64,000 nt of DNA from Rhodobacteraceae bacterium Araon29 (GTDB lineage: Bacteria > Pseudomonadota > Alphaproteobacteria > Rhodobacterales > Rhodobacteraceae). The notes beneath the pieces are model-generated. The model was not told where the DNA came from and made no database searches. It was given only the letters and a program-made list of their open reading frames with translations. The position numbers and the translations under genes were made by a program. The number at the start of each line of letters is the position of its first letter. The stretch's first letter is position 1. Positions 57,637-64,000 of the stretch are shown piece after piece. The DNA lies in assembly GCA_039640505.1 (NCBI GenBank), contig CP046865.1, positions 1,417,501 to 1,481,500 of the forward strand, read 5' to 3'.

Positions 57637-59430
57637 ATGAAGAAAATAGACATCAAAGATTTACGATCCCGCAAATGGTTTATGAACCCAGACAATCCCG
57701 AGATGACTGCGCTGTATCTAGAGCGCTATCTGAACTACGGGCTGACCCGCCAAGAATTGCAATCTGGAAAGCCGATCATTGGCATTGCCCAAACCGGCAG
57801 CGATCTTAGCCCATGTAATCGCCATCATATTGAACTGACTAAGCGGGTGCGGGACGGTATCCTTGCCTCTGGTGGTACGCCAATTGAAATTCCGGTGCAC
57901 CCTATTCAGGAAACCGGCAAACGGCCAACAGCAATGCTGGACCGTAATTTGGCATATCTGTCACTGGTTGAAACGCTCTTTGGCTATCCTTTGGATGGTG
58001 TCGTGTTGAATATTGGCTGCGACAAGACCACGCCTGCGCTTTTGATGGCGGCGGCAACGGTAAATATCCCTGCCATTGCCTTATCGGTCGGCCCGATGTT
58101 AAACGGCTGGTTTCAGGGCGAACGTACCGGATCTGGTACCATCGTCTGGAAAGCCCGTGAAATGCTGGCAGCAGGCGAAATTGATGACGATGGCTTTATG
58201 GACCTGGTCGCCAGTTCTGCGCCCTCGGTGGGCTATTGCAATACCATGGGAACAGCCACCACAATGAATTCGCTGGCCGAAGCGCTGGGCATGCAATTGC
58301 CCGGTGCGGCAGCAATTCCTGCGCCCTACCGCGAGCGCGGTCAGATCAGCTATGAAACGGGCCGGCGGATTGTGGATATGGTGTGGGAAGATTTACGCCC
58401 CAGTGAAATTATGACCCGCGCTGCTTTTGAAAATGCCATTGTGATAAATTCGGCAATCGGCGGATCAACCAATGCGCCCATTCATTTGAACGGCATCGCG
58501 CGGCATTTGGGCGTTGAGCTTAACAATGACGACTGGCAAGCGGTCGGGCATCATGTGCCCTTGATAGTGAACCTGCAGCCTGCTGGCGAATATCTAGGCG
58601 AAGACTATCACCGCGCTGGCGGTGTGCCGGCCGTGGTCGGAGAGTTGCTGGCCGCAGGTCTGTTGCCACATCCCGACGCGCTAACTGTTAATGGCCACTC
58701 CATGGGCGATAATTGCCGCGCGCGCCGCTCAGAGAATGCTGAGGTTATTAAATCAGCTGACCAGCCAATCCTTGCGGATGCGGGCTTTATCAATTTGAGC
58801 GGTAATCTGTTTGACAGTGCGATCATGAAAACCAGCGTGATTAGCGAAAATTTCCGCAAAGCATATCTTTCAAACCCAGAAGATATGAACGCTTTTGAGG
58901 GGCGGGCCATCGTGTTTGACGGGCCAGAGGAGTTTCACCACCGTATTGATGATCCGGCCGAAAACATTGATGAAAACTCTATCCTTTTCATGCGCGGCAC
59001 GGGTCCCATCGGCTATCCGGGCGGCGCCGAGGTGGTAAATATGCGCCCGCCTGCCTATCTTTTGAAGCAGGGGGTTGAGGCCCTGCCGTGTATTGGTGAT
59101 GGCCGCCAATCTGGCACCTCTGGCAGCCCGTCAATTTTAAATGCTTCGCCTGAAGCCGCCGCAGGCGGTGGGCTTGCGTTGTTGAAAACCGGTGACCGTG
59201 TTCGTATTGATCTTAACAAATGCACAGCTGATATGCTGGTGACCCTGGATGAATTGGCCGAGCGCGCCCGCATTTTTGAAGCTGAGGGCTATCCGCATCC
59301 GGAAAATCAATCACCTTGGCAGCAATATTTCCGTGAGAAAGTTGGCCGTTTTGATGAGGGCATGACCTTGAAAGATGCTGATCAATATCGTGATATCGCA
59401 CGTAAATTTACGCCTAGGGATAACCATTGA
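57637..59430 (+). CDS. IlvD/Edd-family sugar-acid dehydratase
   Basis: A 597-residue dehydratase that removes water from an aldonate to give a 2-keto-3-deoxy acid. The cluster ligands are C60 ([11 protein letters not shown]), C128 ([13 protein letters not shown]) and C201 ([12 protein letters not shown]); this three-Cys spacing is that of the [2Fe-2S] L-arabinonate/D-xylonate dehydratases. The C-terminal barrel holds [20 protein letters not shown] near 488-507. Its sequence differs from the biosynthetic IlvD. Substrate candidates are pentonates or 6-deoxy-hexonates such as L-fuconate. The start follows the SDR stop by 4 bases. Confidence 0.9.
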   Translation: MKKIDIKDLRSRKWFMNPDNPEMTALYLERYLNYGLTRQELQSGKPIIGIAQTGSDLSPCNRHHIELTKRVRDGILASGGTPIEIPVHPIQETGKRPTAMLDRNLAYLSLVETLFGYPLDGVVLNIGCDKTTPALLMAAATVNIPAIALSVGPMLNGWFQGERTGSGTIVWKAREMLAAGEIDDDGFMDLVASSAPSVGYCNTMGTATTMNSLAEALGMQLPGAAAIPAPYRERGQISYETGRRIVDMVWEDLRPSEIMTRAAFENAIVINSAIGGSTNAPIHLNGIARHLGVELNNDDWQAVGHHVPLIVNLQPAGEYLGEDYHRAGGVPAVVGELLAAGLLPHPDALTVNGHSMGDNCRARRSENAEVIKSADQPILADAGFINLSGNLFDSAIMKTSVISENFRKAYLSNPEDMNAFEGRAIVFDGPEEFHHRIDDPAENIDENSILFMRGTGPIGYPGGAEVVNMRPPAYLLKQGVEALPCIGDGRQSGTSGSPSILNASPEAAAGGGLALLKTGDRVRIDLNKCTADMLVTLDELAERARIFEAEGYPHPENQSPWQQYFREKVGRFDEGMTLKDADQYRDIARKFTPRDNH

Positions 59431-59440
59431 GGAACGACAA

Positions 59441-60289
59441 ATGAAATTAGTTCGTTACGGCGCGCTGGGCGCTGAAAAACCCGGAATTATCGACGCGAAT
59501 GGCGTTCTGCGCGATTTGTCGGACCATGTGTCCGATATTGCTGGCGACACCTTGTCTGATCCTGCGCTGCAGGCTTTGCGCGCTTTAGATCACGCCAGTT
59601 TGCCCGAGGTTAAAGGCAATCCGCGCATTGGTGCCTGCGTCGGCAATATTGGAAAATTCCTCTGCATTGGTTTGAATTATTCAGATCACGCTGCCGAAAC
59701 CGGCGCGGCCATTCCAGAGCATCCGATTTTGTTCTTTAAAGCCAATTCTGCCATCGTCGGCCCCAATGATGAGGTTTCGATGCCGCGCGGGTCTGTGAAA
59801 ACCGACTGGGAAGTCGAGTTGGGCGTGGTGATTGGCAAAACTGCAAAATATGTCAGTCAAGCCGAAGCGCTCGATCATGTGGCCGGCTATTGCATCGTAA
59901 ATGATGTGTCCGAGCGCCATTTTCAAGCCAACCTGACGGGTCAATGGACCAAAGGAAAATCCTGTGACACTTTTGGTCCAACAGGGCCTTGGTTGGTCAC
60001 TCGTGATGAAATTGCCGATCCGCAAAACCTAGACATGACTTTGGACGTGAACGGGAAGCGGATGCAAAATGGCAATACCCGCACAATGATCTTTACCGTT
60101 GCCGAAATTATCGAACATCTGTCCGGCTTAATGACGCTGCATCCCGGTGATGTGATCAGCACCGGAACGCCTCCGGGGGTTGGTTTGGGGATCAAGCCTG
60201 AGCCGGTTTTCTTAAAAACGGGAGATGTTATGGAGCTCAGTATTGAAGGTCTTGGCAAACAAAGGCAAAACGTAACACAGGACGCATAG
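59441..60289 (+). CDS. FAA-family hydrolase (2,4-diketo-3-deoxy-aldonate hydrolase-like)
   Basis: A 282-residue fumarylacetoacetate hydrolase-fold enzyme. A short N-terminal domain (1-70) precedes the catalytic domain, with KFLCIGLNYSDHAAETG near 74-90, the metal-binding glutamates in TDWEVELGVVIGK near 125-137 and the Asp of CIVNDVSERHFQ near 154-165. KGKSCDTFGPTGPWLVT near 172-188 and the C-terminal GDVISTGTPPGVGLG near 237-251 fit the subgroup. In the L-rhamnose and L-fucose pathways such an enzyme cleaves a 2,4-diketo-3-deoxy acid to pyruvate and a hydroxy acid. The ATG lies 10 bases past the dehydratase stop, with GAGGA before it. Confidence 0.88.
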   Translation: MKLVRYGALGAEKPGIIDANGVLRDLSDHVSDIAGDTLSDPALQALRALDHASLPEVKGNPRIGACVGNIGKFLCIGLNYSDHAAETGAAIPEHPILFFKANSAIVGPNDEVSMPRGSVKTDWEVELGVVIGKTAKYVSQAEALDHVAGYCIVNDVSERHFQANLTGQWTKGKSCDTFGPTGPWLVTRDEIADPQNLDMTLDVNGKRMQNGNTRTMIFTVAEIIEHLSGLMTLHPGDVISTGTPPGVGLGIKPEPVFLKTGDVMELSIEGLGKQRQNVTQDA

Positions 60290-60291
60290 AT

Positions 60292-61242
60292 TTGGCAGAG
60301 CTTTTGTTGATTGGTGATGTCACCGACACCATGCGCGTGCGTTTAGCGGCAAAATTTACCATTCATGAGCTGGCGGATATGACCGACCCGTTGGCCTGGT
60401 TGAAAGAGCATGGTGCCAAAATCCAATATGTGTCTACCAACGGCCATGACGGGATCAGGCCTGAATATGTTGAGGCTATGCCCGATCTCAAGCTCATTAG
60501 CTGTTACGGCGTTGGCTATGATGCGATTGATACTGCGCAGGCTGTAAGCCGTGGAATTTGGGTCACGCACACCCCCAATGTGTTAAATGCCGAAGTTGCA
60601 ACAACGGCTTTAATGTTGATGTTGGCCTGTTATCGCAATCTATTGGCAGATGATGCTTATGTGCGCTCTGGAAAATGGCAAACCGATGGCAATGCGCCGC
60701 TCACGCGCACTGCGGACAACCGAACGGTTGGGATTGTTGGATTGGGACGAATTGGTCAGGCCATTGCCGACAAGCTTGCGCCGTTTAATGCAAAAATTCT
60801 TTATCATGCGCGCAATGAAAAATCTGTAGATTACACTTATTACAGCGATCTGACGGCCATGGCCCGCGATAGTGAGGTTTTGATCTGTATAACGCCCGGT
60901 GGGCCATCGACCCATAAACTGGTCAATGCCGATGTGATCAAAGCATTAGGGCCAGAGGGGATATTGATCAATGTAAGTCGCGGCTCTGTGGTAGATGAAG
61001 CCGCCTTGATCGCTGCGCTTCAAGAGCAGCGACTAGGGGCGGCTGGGCTTGATGTGTTTGAGCGTGAGCCAAAGGTGCCTGCGGCCTTGCGAGCCCTGTC
61101 CAACGTAGTTCTGTTGCCCCATGTCGGTAGCGCAACGCATGAAACCCGCGCTGCCATGGGGGCTTTGACCGTCGATAATCTGCTACAACATTTTGAGCAA
61201 GGTACAGTGATCAGCCCGGTGCCAGAATGTGCCAAAATGTAA
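60292..61242 (+). CDS. D-2-hydroxyacid dehydrogenase (glyoxylate/hydroxypyruvate reductase-like)
   Basis: A 316-residue NAD(P)-dependent enzyme. The Rossmann domain covers about 100-285 with GIVGLGRIGQAIADKL near 145-160. The catalytic Arg is in NVSRGSVVDE near 228, the Glu in DVFEREP near 258 and the His in LLPHVGSATHETR near 277. It resembles GhrB-type reductases of glyoxylate and hydroxypyruvate. In this operon it could handle the two- or three-carbon hydroxy acid released by the hydrolase. The start is TTG, 2 bases past the previous stop with AGGA 9 bases upstream. It is the last gene of the operon and converges on the permease. Confidence 0.87.
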   Translation: MAELLLIGDVTDTMRVRLAAKFTIHELADMTDPLAWLKEHGAKIQYVSTNGHDGIRPEYVEAMPDLKLISCYGVGYDAIDTAQAVSRGIWVTHTPNVLNAEVATTALMLMLACYRNLLADDAYVRSGKWQTDGNAPLTRTADNRTVGIVGLGRIGQAIADKLAPFNAKILYHARNEKSVDYTYYSDLTAMARDSEVLICITPGGPSTHKLVNADVIKALGPEGILINVSRGSVVDEAALIAALQEQRLGAAGLDVFEREPKVPAALRALSNVVLLPHVGSATHETRAAMGALTVDNLLQHFEQGTVISPVPECAKM

Positions 61243-61253
61243 AGGGTACTGGC

Positions 61254-62084
61254 TTAGATCCCGATTGCAATCACGCCAGTAACAATCATTAATGCGGATA
61301 TAAGTTTATCAATCGATGGTTTTTCTTTGAAAAAGAAAATTCCAATGATCACCGCAAAGAGTACAGAAATTTCTCTAAGGGCCGTGATTACGGCAATCGG
61401 TGCAACCGTCATTGCCCAAACTGCAATTGAATAGGCACCAACTGACGCACCCCCTGCCAGCAAGCCTTGGATCCAAATCGGCCTTGATTTTGGGATCATT
61501 TCCCGGCCGCGCAAAGCGAGCCCTGCAATGATGAACAGAACAGCATCCAAGAAAAATAACCACCCTACATAGCCCAAAGCCGTTCCGGAGGCACGCGCAC
61601 CCAGTCCGTCAAAAAGCGAATATCCGGCTGTTCCAACCGCTGCCATGAGGGCAAAAGGTATCAGTGCCCGCTCTTCTTTGTGGGTAATGATGCCTCTTGC
61701 CATTAGTAAAATGCCCAATCCCACCAACAATATACCTGCGATCTGGAGGTTGCTGACAGCATCCGGCAAATAAAGAAGGCTGATTGTGAGCACGATCATC
61801 GGCGCGGTGCCGCGGGCGATTGGATACACTCGGCTCAGATCACCCTTTGTGTAGGCAAAGGTTAAAAAAACCTTATAGATCAGATGGCAGAGGACAGACC
61901 CTAAGAGAAATAACCAGCTGCCTGAATCGGGGATTGGGTAAAGCGCAATAAGAAAAAGGCCAAAAATGCCATGGCCAAAGGATAAAAGCAGCATGCCTTG
62001 AAATTTATCATCGCCAAATTTGATAACCGCGTTCCAGCCGGCGTGTAAAAGTGCAGCAAATAGAACAGCCAGAAAAATATACAT
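61254..62084 (-). CDS. EamA/DMT-family permease
   Basis: A 276-residue inner-membrane protein with about ten helices. It shares the segment FAYTKGDLSRVYPIARGTAPMIV near 76-98 and LREISVLFAVIIGIFFFKEKPS near 238-259 with the permease at 9979-10881, so the two are paralogues of one subgroup. The substrate is unknown. It points toward the sugar-acid operon (11-bp gap between stops), so it is not in that transcript. AAAGG precedes the ATG by about 8 bases. Confidence 0.88.
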   Translation of the reverse strand: MYIFLAVLFAALLHAGWNAVIKFGDDKFQGMLLLSFGHGIFGLFLIALYPIPDSGSWLFLLGSVLCHLIYKVFLTFAYTKGDLSRVYPIARGTAPMIVLTISLLYLPDAVSNLQIAGILLVGLGILLMARGIITHKEERALIPFALMAAVGTAGYSLFDGLGARASGTALGYVGWLFFLDAVLFIIAGLALRGREMIPKSRPIWIQGLLAGGASVGAYSIAVWAMTVAPIAVITALREISVLFAVIIGIFFFKEKPSIDKLISALMIVTGVIAIGI

Positions 62085-62366
62085 GCACGACCTTTCTGAA
62101 CAATCATAATTTGCCTAATTGGGGCTCTGCTAAACGTTGAACCACACTACAACCTAGTTTGGGCAAAGCAATCGGTTTCATCCCCCCGAAGACGGGCCGA
62201 TATCGTGCCGACAGATATGCTTTTCATGTACTGGCTAAATTCAAAAAAATCAGGTGTTGCTTGTCGTAATTCAACAGCCCTCATATGGGCGGAATTGAAC
62301 TTCCATCACCATGTGTAGCCATGTGATCTTATAGGTAATTGGGAATAGCTAATATAGCTGACAGAT
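62085..62366. other. Intergenic region between the permease and the CMD-like gene
   Basis: About 280 bases without a supported gene. A short segment near 62290-62304 resembles a tRNA T-arm on the minus strand, but no tRNA can be folded. Confidence 0.45.
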
Positions 62367-62699
62367 TTACAAATCCATTCGACATAGAGGCCAATCAATG
62401 TCTGTTTTTGCCACGTGATTTATGTAATTCCCGTACATAGCGCTTATCACATTCGAAATAATTTCGATTATCACACTATCTGATAGCCCACTCTTTCTTG
62501 CAGTTTCCAATTGGTTGTCAGGCAATTCGCCTTGCTCTAGCGCTTTATCGATAGCAAACATCATCTTTAGGCTTGCTTGAGAATTCGCTGCAACAGCCAT
62601 ACCATTTGGAATAAAGCCGAGATCGCTTTCGATTGCCTCTAAGGATTCTTTGACAACGCCTTCAGCTTCTTCTTTTTTCACTGCTTCAATTAATTGCAT
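62367..62699 (-). pseudogene. Internally deleted carboxymuconolactone-decarboxylase-like protein
   Basis: A 110-residue open frame that matches the two ends of CMD/AhpD-like proteins of about 180 residues but lacks the middle. Residues 1-60 fit the N-terminal part (LGFIPNGMAVAANSQASLK). Residues 62-104 fit the C-terminal part (LSDSVIIEIISNVISAMYGN; INHVAKTDIDWP). About 70 residues between them, which carry the redox CxxC and the catalytic His, are missing without a frameshift. GGAG still precedes the ATG, so it may be translated, but it cannot have the usual activity. Confidence 0.72.
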
Positions 62700-62947
62700 T
62701 CCAGTACTCCGTTTGTAACCATAAAAACATTAACTGGTTTTTTTTACCTTTAGTTTCGCGTGGTGTCGATATTTATCAACACGCACTGTCATGGAGCATA
62801 AAAGTAGAGGAAAAAATAAACAATTTGCATTTTTAAGTCGCGTGGAATTGTGGAATTCATCCGCCTGCCATCGCAAAATATACGCCCCGCAGTTTAGTTT
62901 GGTGGTTCGCTGAGTAGAGCAATCATTCCTGACCAATGACGAGCACC

Positions 62948-63757
62948 CTAACGAAAAGGCACACCACCCGTTTCAGCCAATCTTAGATCTTTGGGAACCG
63001 CCCAAGTTTCGGGATCGATCATCAACTTTGCCAGCGCCTCTGCACCAGCTTCTAACATGTTTTCACCCTTCTCAGCATTGGAGCGTGCTGGATTTCCCGC
63101 CAATCCATTTTCTGTCATATGAGCAAAAGGTCGCCACCTGTAAGAGTTACGCCCTGCAGATAGAAAATCTTTGCCACCTTCTGGACTTGCAATCTTATCC
63201 ACGTTCGACAGGTCAACGAGGTCAGGTTCACAAACAAGCATCATTGAAGTTTCGGCTTCACCAGCATGCATGACCCCTGGTTGATCTTCTAAGTATTGTG
63301 ATAGATCTTCTCCGGCTTCCATAACGTAGGTGGTTGCCACCAAGGTTGCTTTGGATGTTGGAGACAGCTCATCCAATATCTGCTGCATGGCAATTATGTT
63401 TCCGCCATGCGCGTTTGAGATAAGAATATCTTTAAACCCTTGTCGCGCTATAGCCTCAATTAGATCCCGCAACACCCGTCTAAATGTGTCATGTGACAAA
63501 GTCAGTGTACCTCCAAAAGGCATGTGATGCTCAGACAGTCCTGACCAAACCGTTGGGGCTACCACCACTGGGCGCTTTGCATAGGCTTTGCGTGCCGCAC
63601 GGTGAGCAACTTCCTGTCCCAAACGCGTATCTGTCATTACCGGCAGATGCGGCCCGTGTTGTTCTATTGAAGCGATCGGCAATATGACGATTGCATTTTC
63701 GTTGGCCAACTTTCGCAGTTCATGGGCCTTCAAGCGCGCCCAGTCGACTTCAATCAT
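62948..63757 (-). CDS. Creatininase-family amidohydrolase
   Basis: A 269-residue metal-dependent hydrolase of the creatininase/MftE family. Metal-binding blocks are SIEQHGPHLPVMTDTRLG near 29-46, SNAHGGNIIAMQQ near 112-124 and MHAGEAETSMML near 160-171, giving the usual Glu, Asp, His and second Glu ligands. SGLSEHHMPFGGTLTLS near 71-87 is also conserved. Members open cyclic amides such as creatinine or formamidopyrimidines; the substrate here is open. The start at 63757 has GGAG 9 bases before it; 28 more in-frame codons upstream are not supported. It is divergent from the partial gene at the window end. Confidence 0.9.
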   Translation of the reverse strand: MIEVDWARLKAHELRKLANENAIVILPIASIEQHGPHLPVMTDTRLGQEVAHRAARKAYAKRPVVVAPTVWSGLSEHHMPFGGTLTLSHDTFRRVLRDLIEAIARQGFKDILISNAHGGNIIAMQQILDELSPTSKATLVATTYVMEAGEDLSQYLEDQPGVMHAGEAETSMMLVCEPDLVDLSNVDKIASPEGGKDFLSAGRNSYRWRPFAHMTENGLAGNPARSNAEKGENMLEAGAEALAKLMIDPETWAVPKDLRLAETGGVPFR

Positions 63758-63907
63758 TTTACGTTCTCCATTTAAAGGTGAAGCGTAGAGCAATAGAGTG
63801 CCATATTTCCAGTAGATTTTTACAAACTCAACACTAAGCACTTATTTGCTGGTTGAATTTGGTAAAGCTTTTTAAGCTAGGATCATAAAATCAACTAAGG
63901 AATGTAT

Positions 63908-64000
63908 ATGGTATTACACTTTAGGCATGAAACAGAACGGATACTCACTTCATCCTGTAGTGAAAATACAAAAACCGATCTCTTTGATGGTTTTTTTGGT
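63908..64000 (+). CDS. Start of an unidentified gene, cut by the window end
   Basis: An open frame of 31 codons from an ATG with AAGGA 6 bases upstream runs off the window. The visible residues begin MVLHFRHETERILTSS. I cannot assign a family from so little. It is divergent from the creatininase-type gene with 150 bp between them, a normal promoter gap, which supports a real gene. Confidence 0.4.
   Translation, partial: MVLHFRHETERILTSSCSENTKTDLFDGFFG

Noticed and set aside
62275-62310. Possible tRNA T-arm (GTTCAATTCC on the minus strand)
   Set aside because: No acceptor, D or anticodon arm can be built around it.
62730-62936. Minus-strand frame of 68 codons
   Set aside because: AT-rich intergenic sequence, no ribosome site, no domain.

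Overview
The window comes from a marine Roseobacter-group alphaproteobacterium (Rhodobacteraceae/Roseobacteraceae sensu lato). The evidence is the alphaproteobacterial 23S-5S rRNA arrangement, a SAM-II riboswitch before metZ, the FolE2-type GTP cyclohydrolase, the glyQ/small membrane protein/glyS order, the extended FolB and FolP proteins, and an aa3 oxidase subunit I. The species cannot be fixed from the sequence alone. Almost everything is chromosomal housekeeping. I see no insertion sequence, prophage, CRISPR array, integron or plasmid module.

Layout: 1-3430 is the 3' part of an rRNA operon (spacer end, 23S, 5S). 3.6-12.2 kb holds purD, divergent xseA, an orphan NuoE-NuoF/FdsB-like diaphorase, ftsY, a DMT permease, yciB and a Nu-class-like GST. 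12.6-18.3 kb holds the SAM-II riboswitch with attenuator and metZ, then folE2, trkH and a ThDP decarboxylase. 18.3-27.2 kb holds a secreted SPOR/PG-binding pseudoprotease, glyQ-(membrane protein)-glyS, a divergent pyruvate phosphate dikinase-like protein and a SleB-type hydrolase. 27.3-30.6 kb is folB-folP-glmM. 30.6-37.7 kb holds a DMT permease, ilvC divergent from two overlapping Lrp/AsnC genes and a class V aminotransferase, then a UbiH-type monooxygenase, a pyrimidine nucleotidase-like HAD protein and a GntR regulator. 37.6-45.3 kb holds a GT2 synthase with an MshEN-like N-terminus, carA, a YqeY-like gene, a DUF2244-like gene, a HAD gene, ctaD and lipB. 45.5-51.6 kb is a looser region: a DUF2306-like membrane protein, a cyclase-TolB-TPR protein, small unknown genes and an acyl-CoA ligase. 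51.7-56.4 kb holds a relic of a second ligase gene, a GH3 beta-glucosidase, a photolyase-like flavoprotein of permuted order and a LysE exporter. 56.5-61.2 kb is a four-gene sugar-acid operon (SDR dehydrogenase, IlvD/Edd dehydratase, FAA-family hydrolase, D-2-hydroxyacid dehydrogenase) preceded by a structured leader ending in an intrinsic terminator. 61.2-64 kb holds a DMT permease, an internally deleted carboxymuconolactone-decarboxylase-like gene, a creatininase-family gene and the start of an unidentified gene.

How the parts work together: folE2, folB and folP supply folate; metZ and ilvC supply sulfur and branched-chain amino acids; carA and purD supply nucleotide precursors; ctaD and UbiH serve aerobic respiration. 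The sugar-acid operon is predicted to take an aldonate to pyruvate plus a two- or three-carbon hydroxy acid by the non-phosphorylative dehydrogenase/hydrolase route. The most notable signals are its attenuator-like leader, the complete SAM-II transcription-attenuation switch, the MshEN-GT2 fusion, the permuted photolyase-like protein, the triad-less protease and several gene relics.
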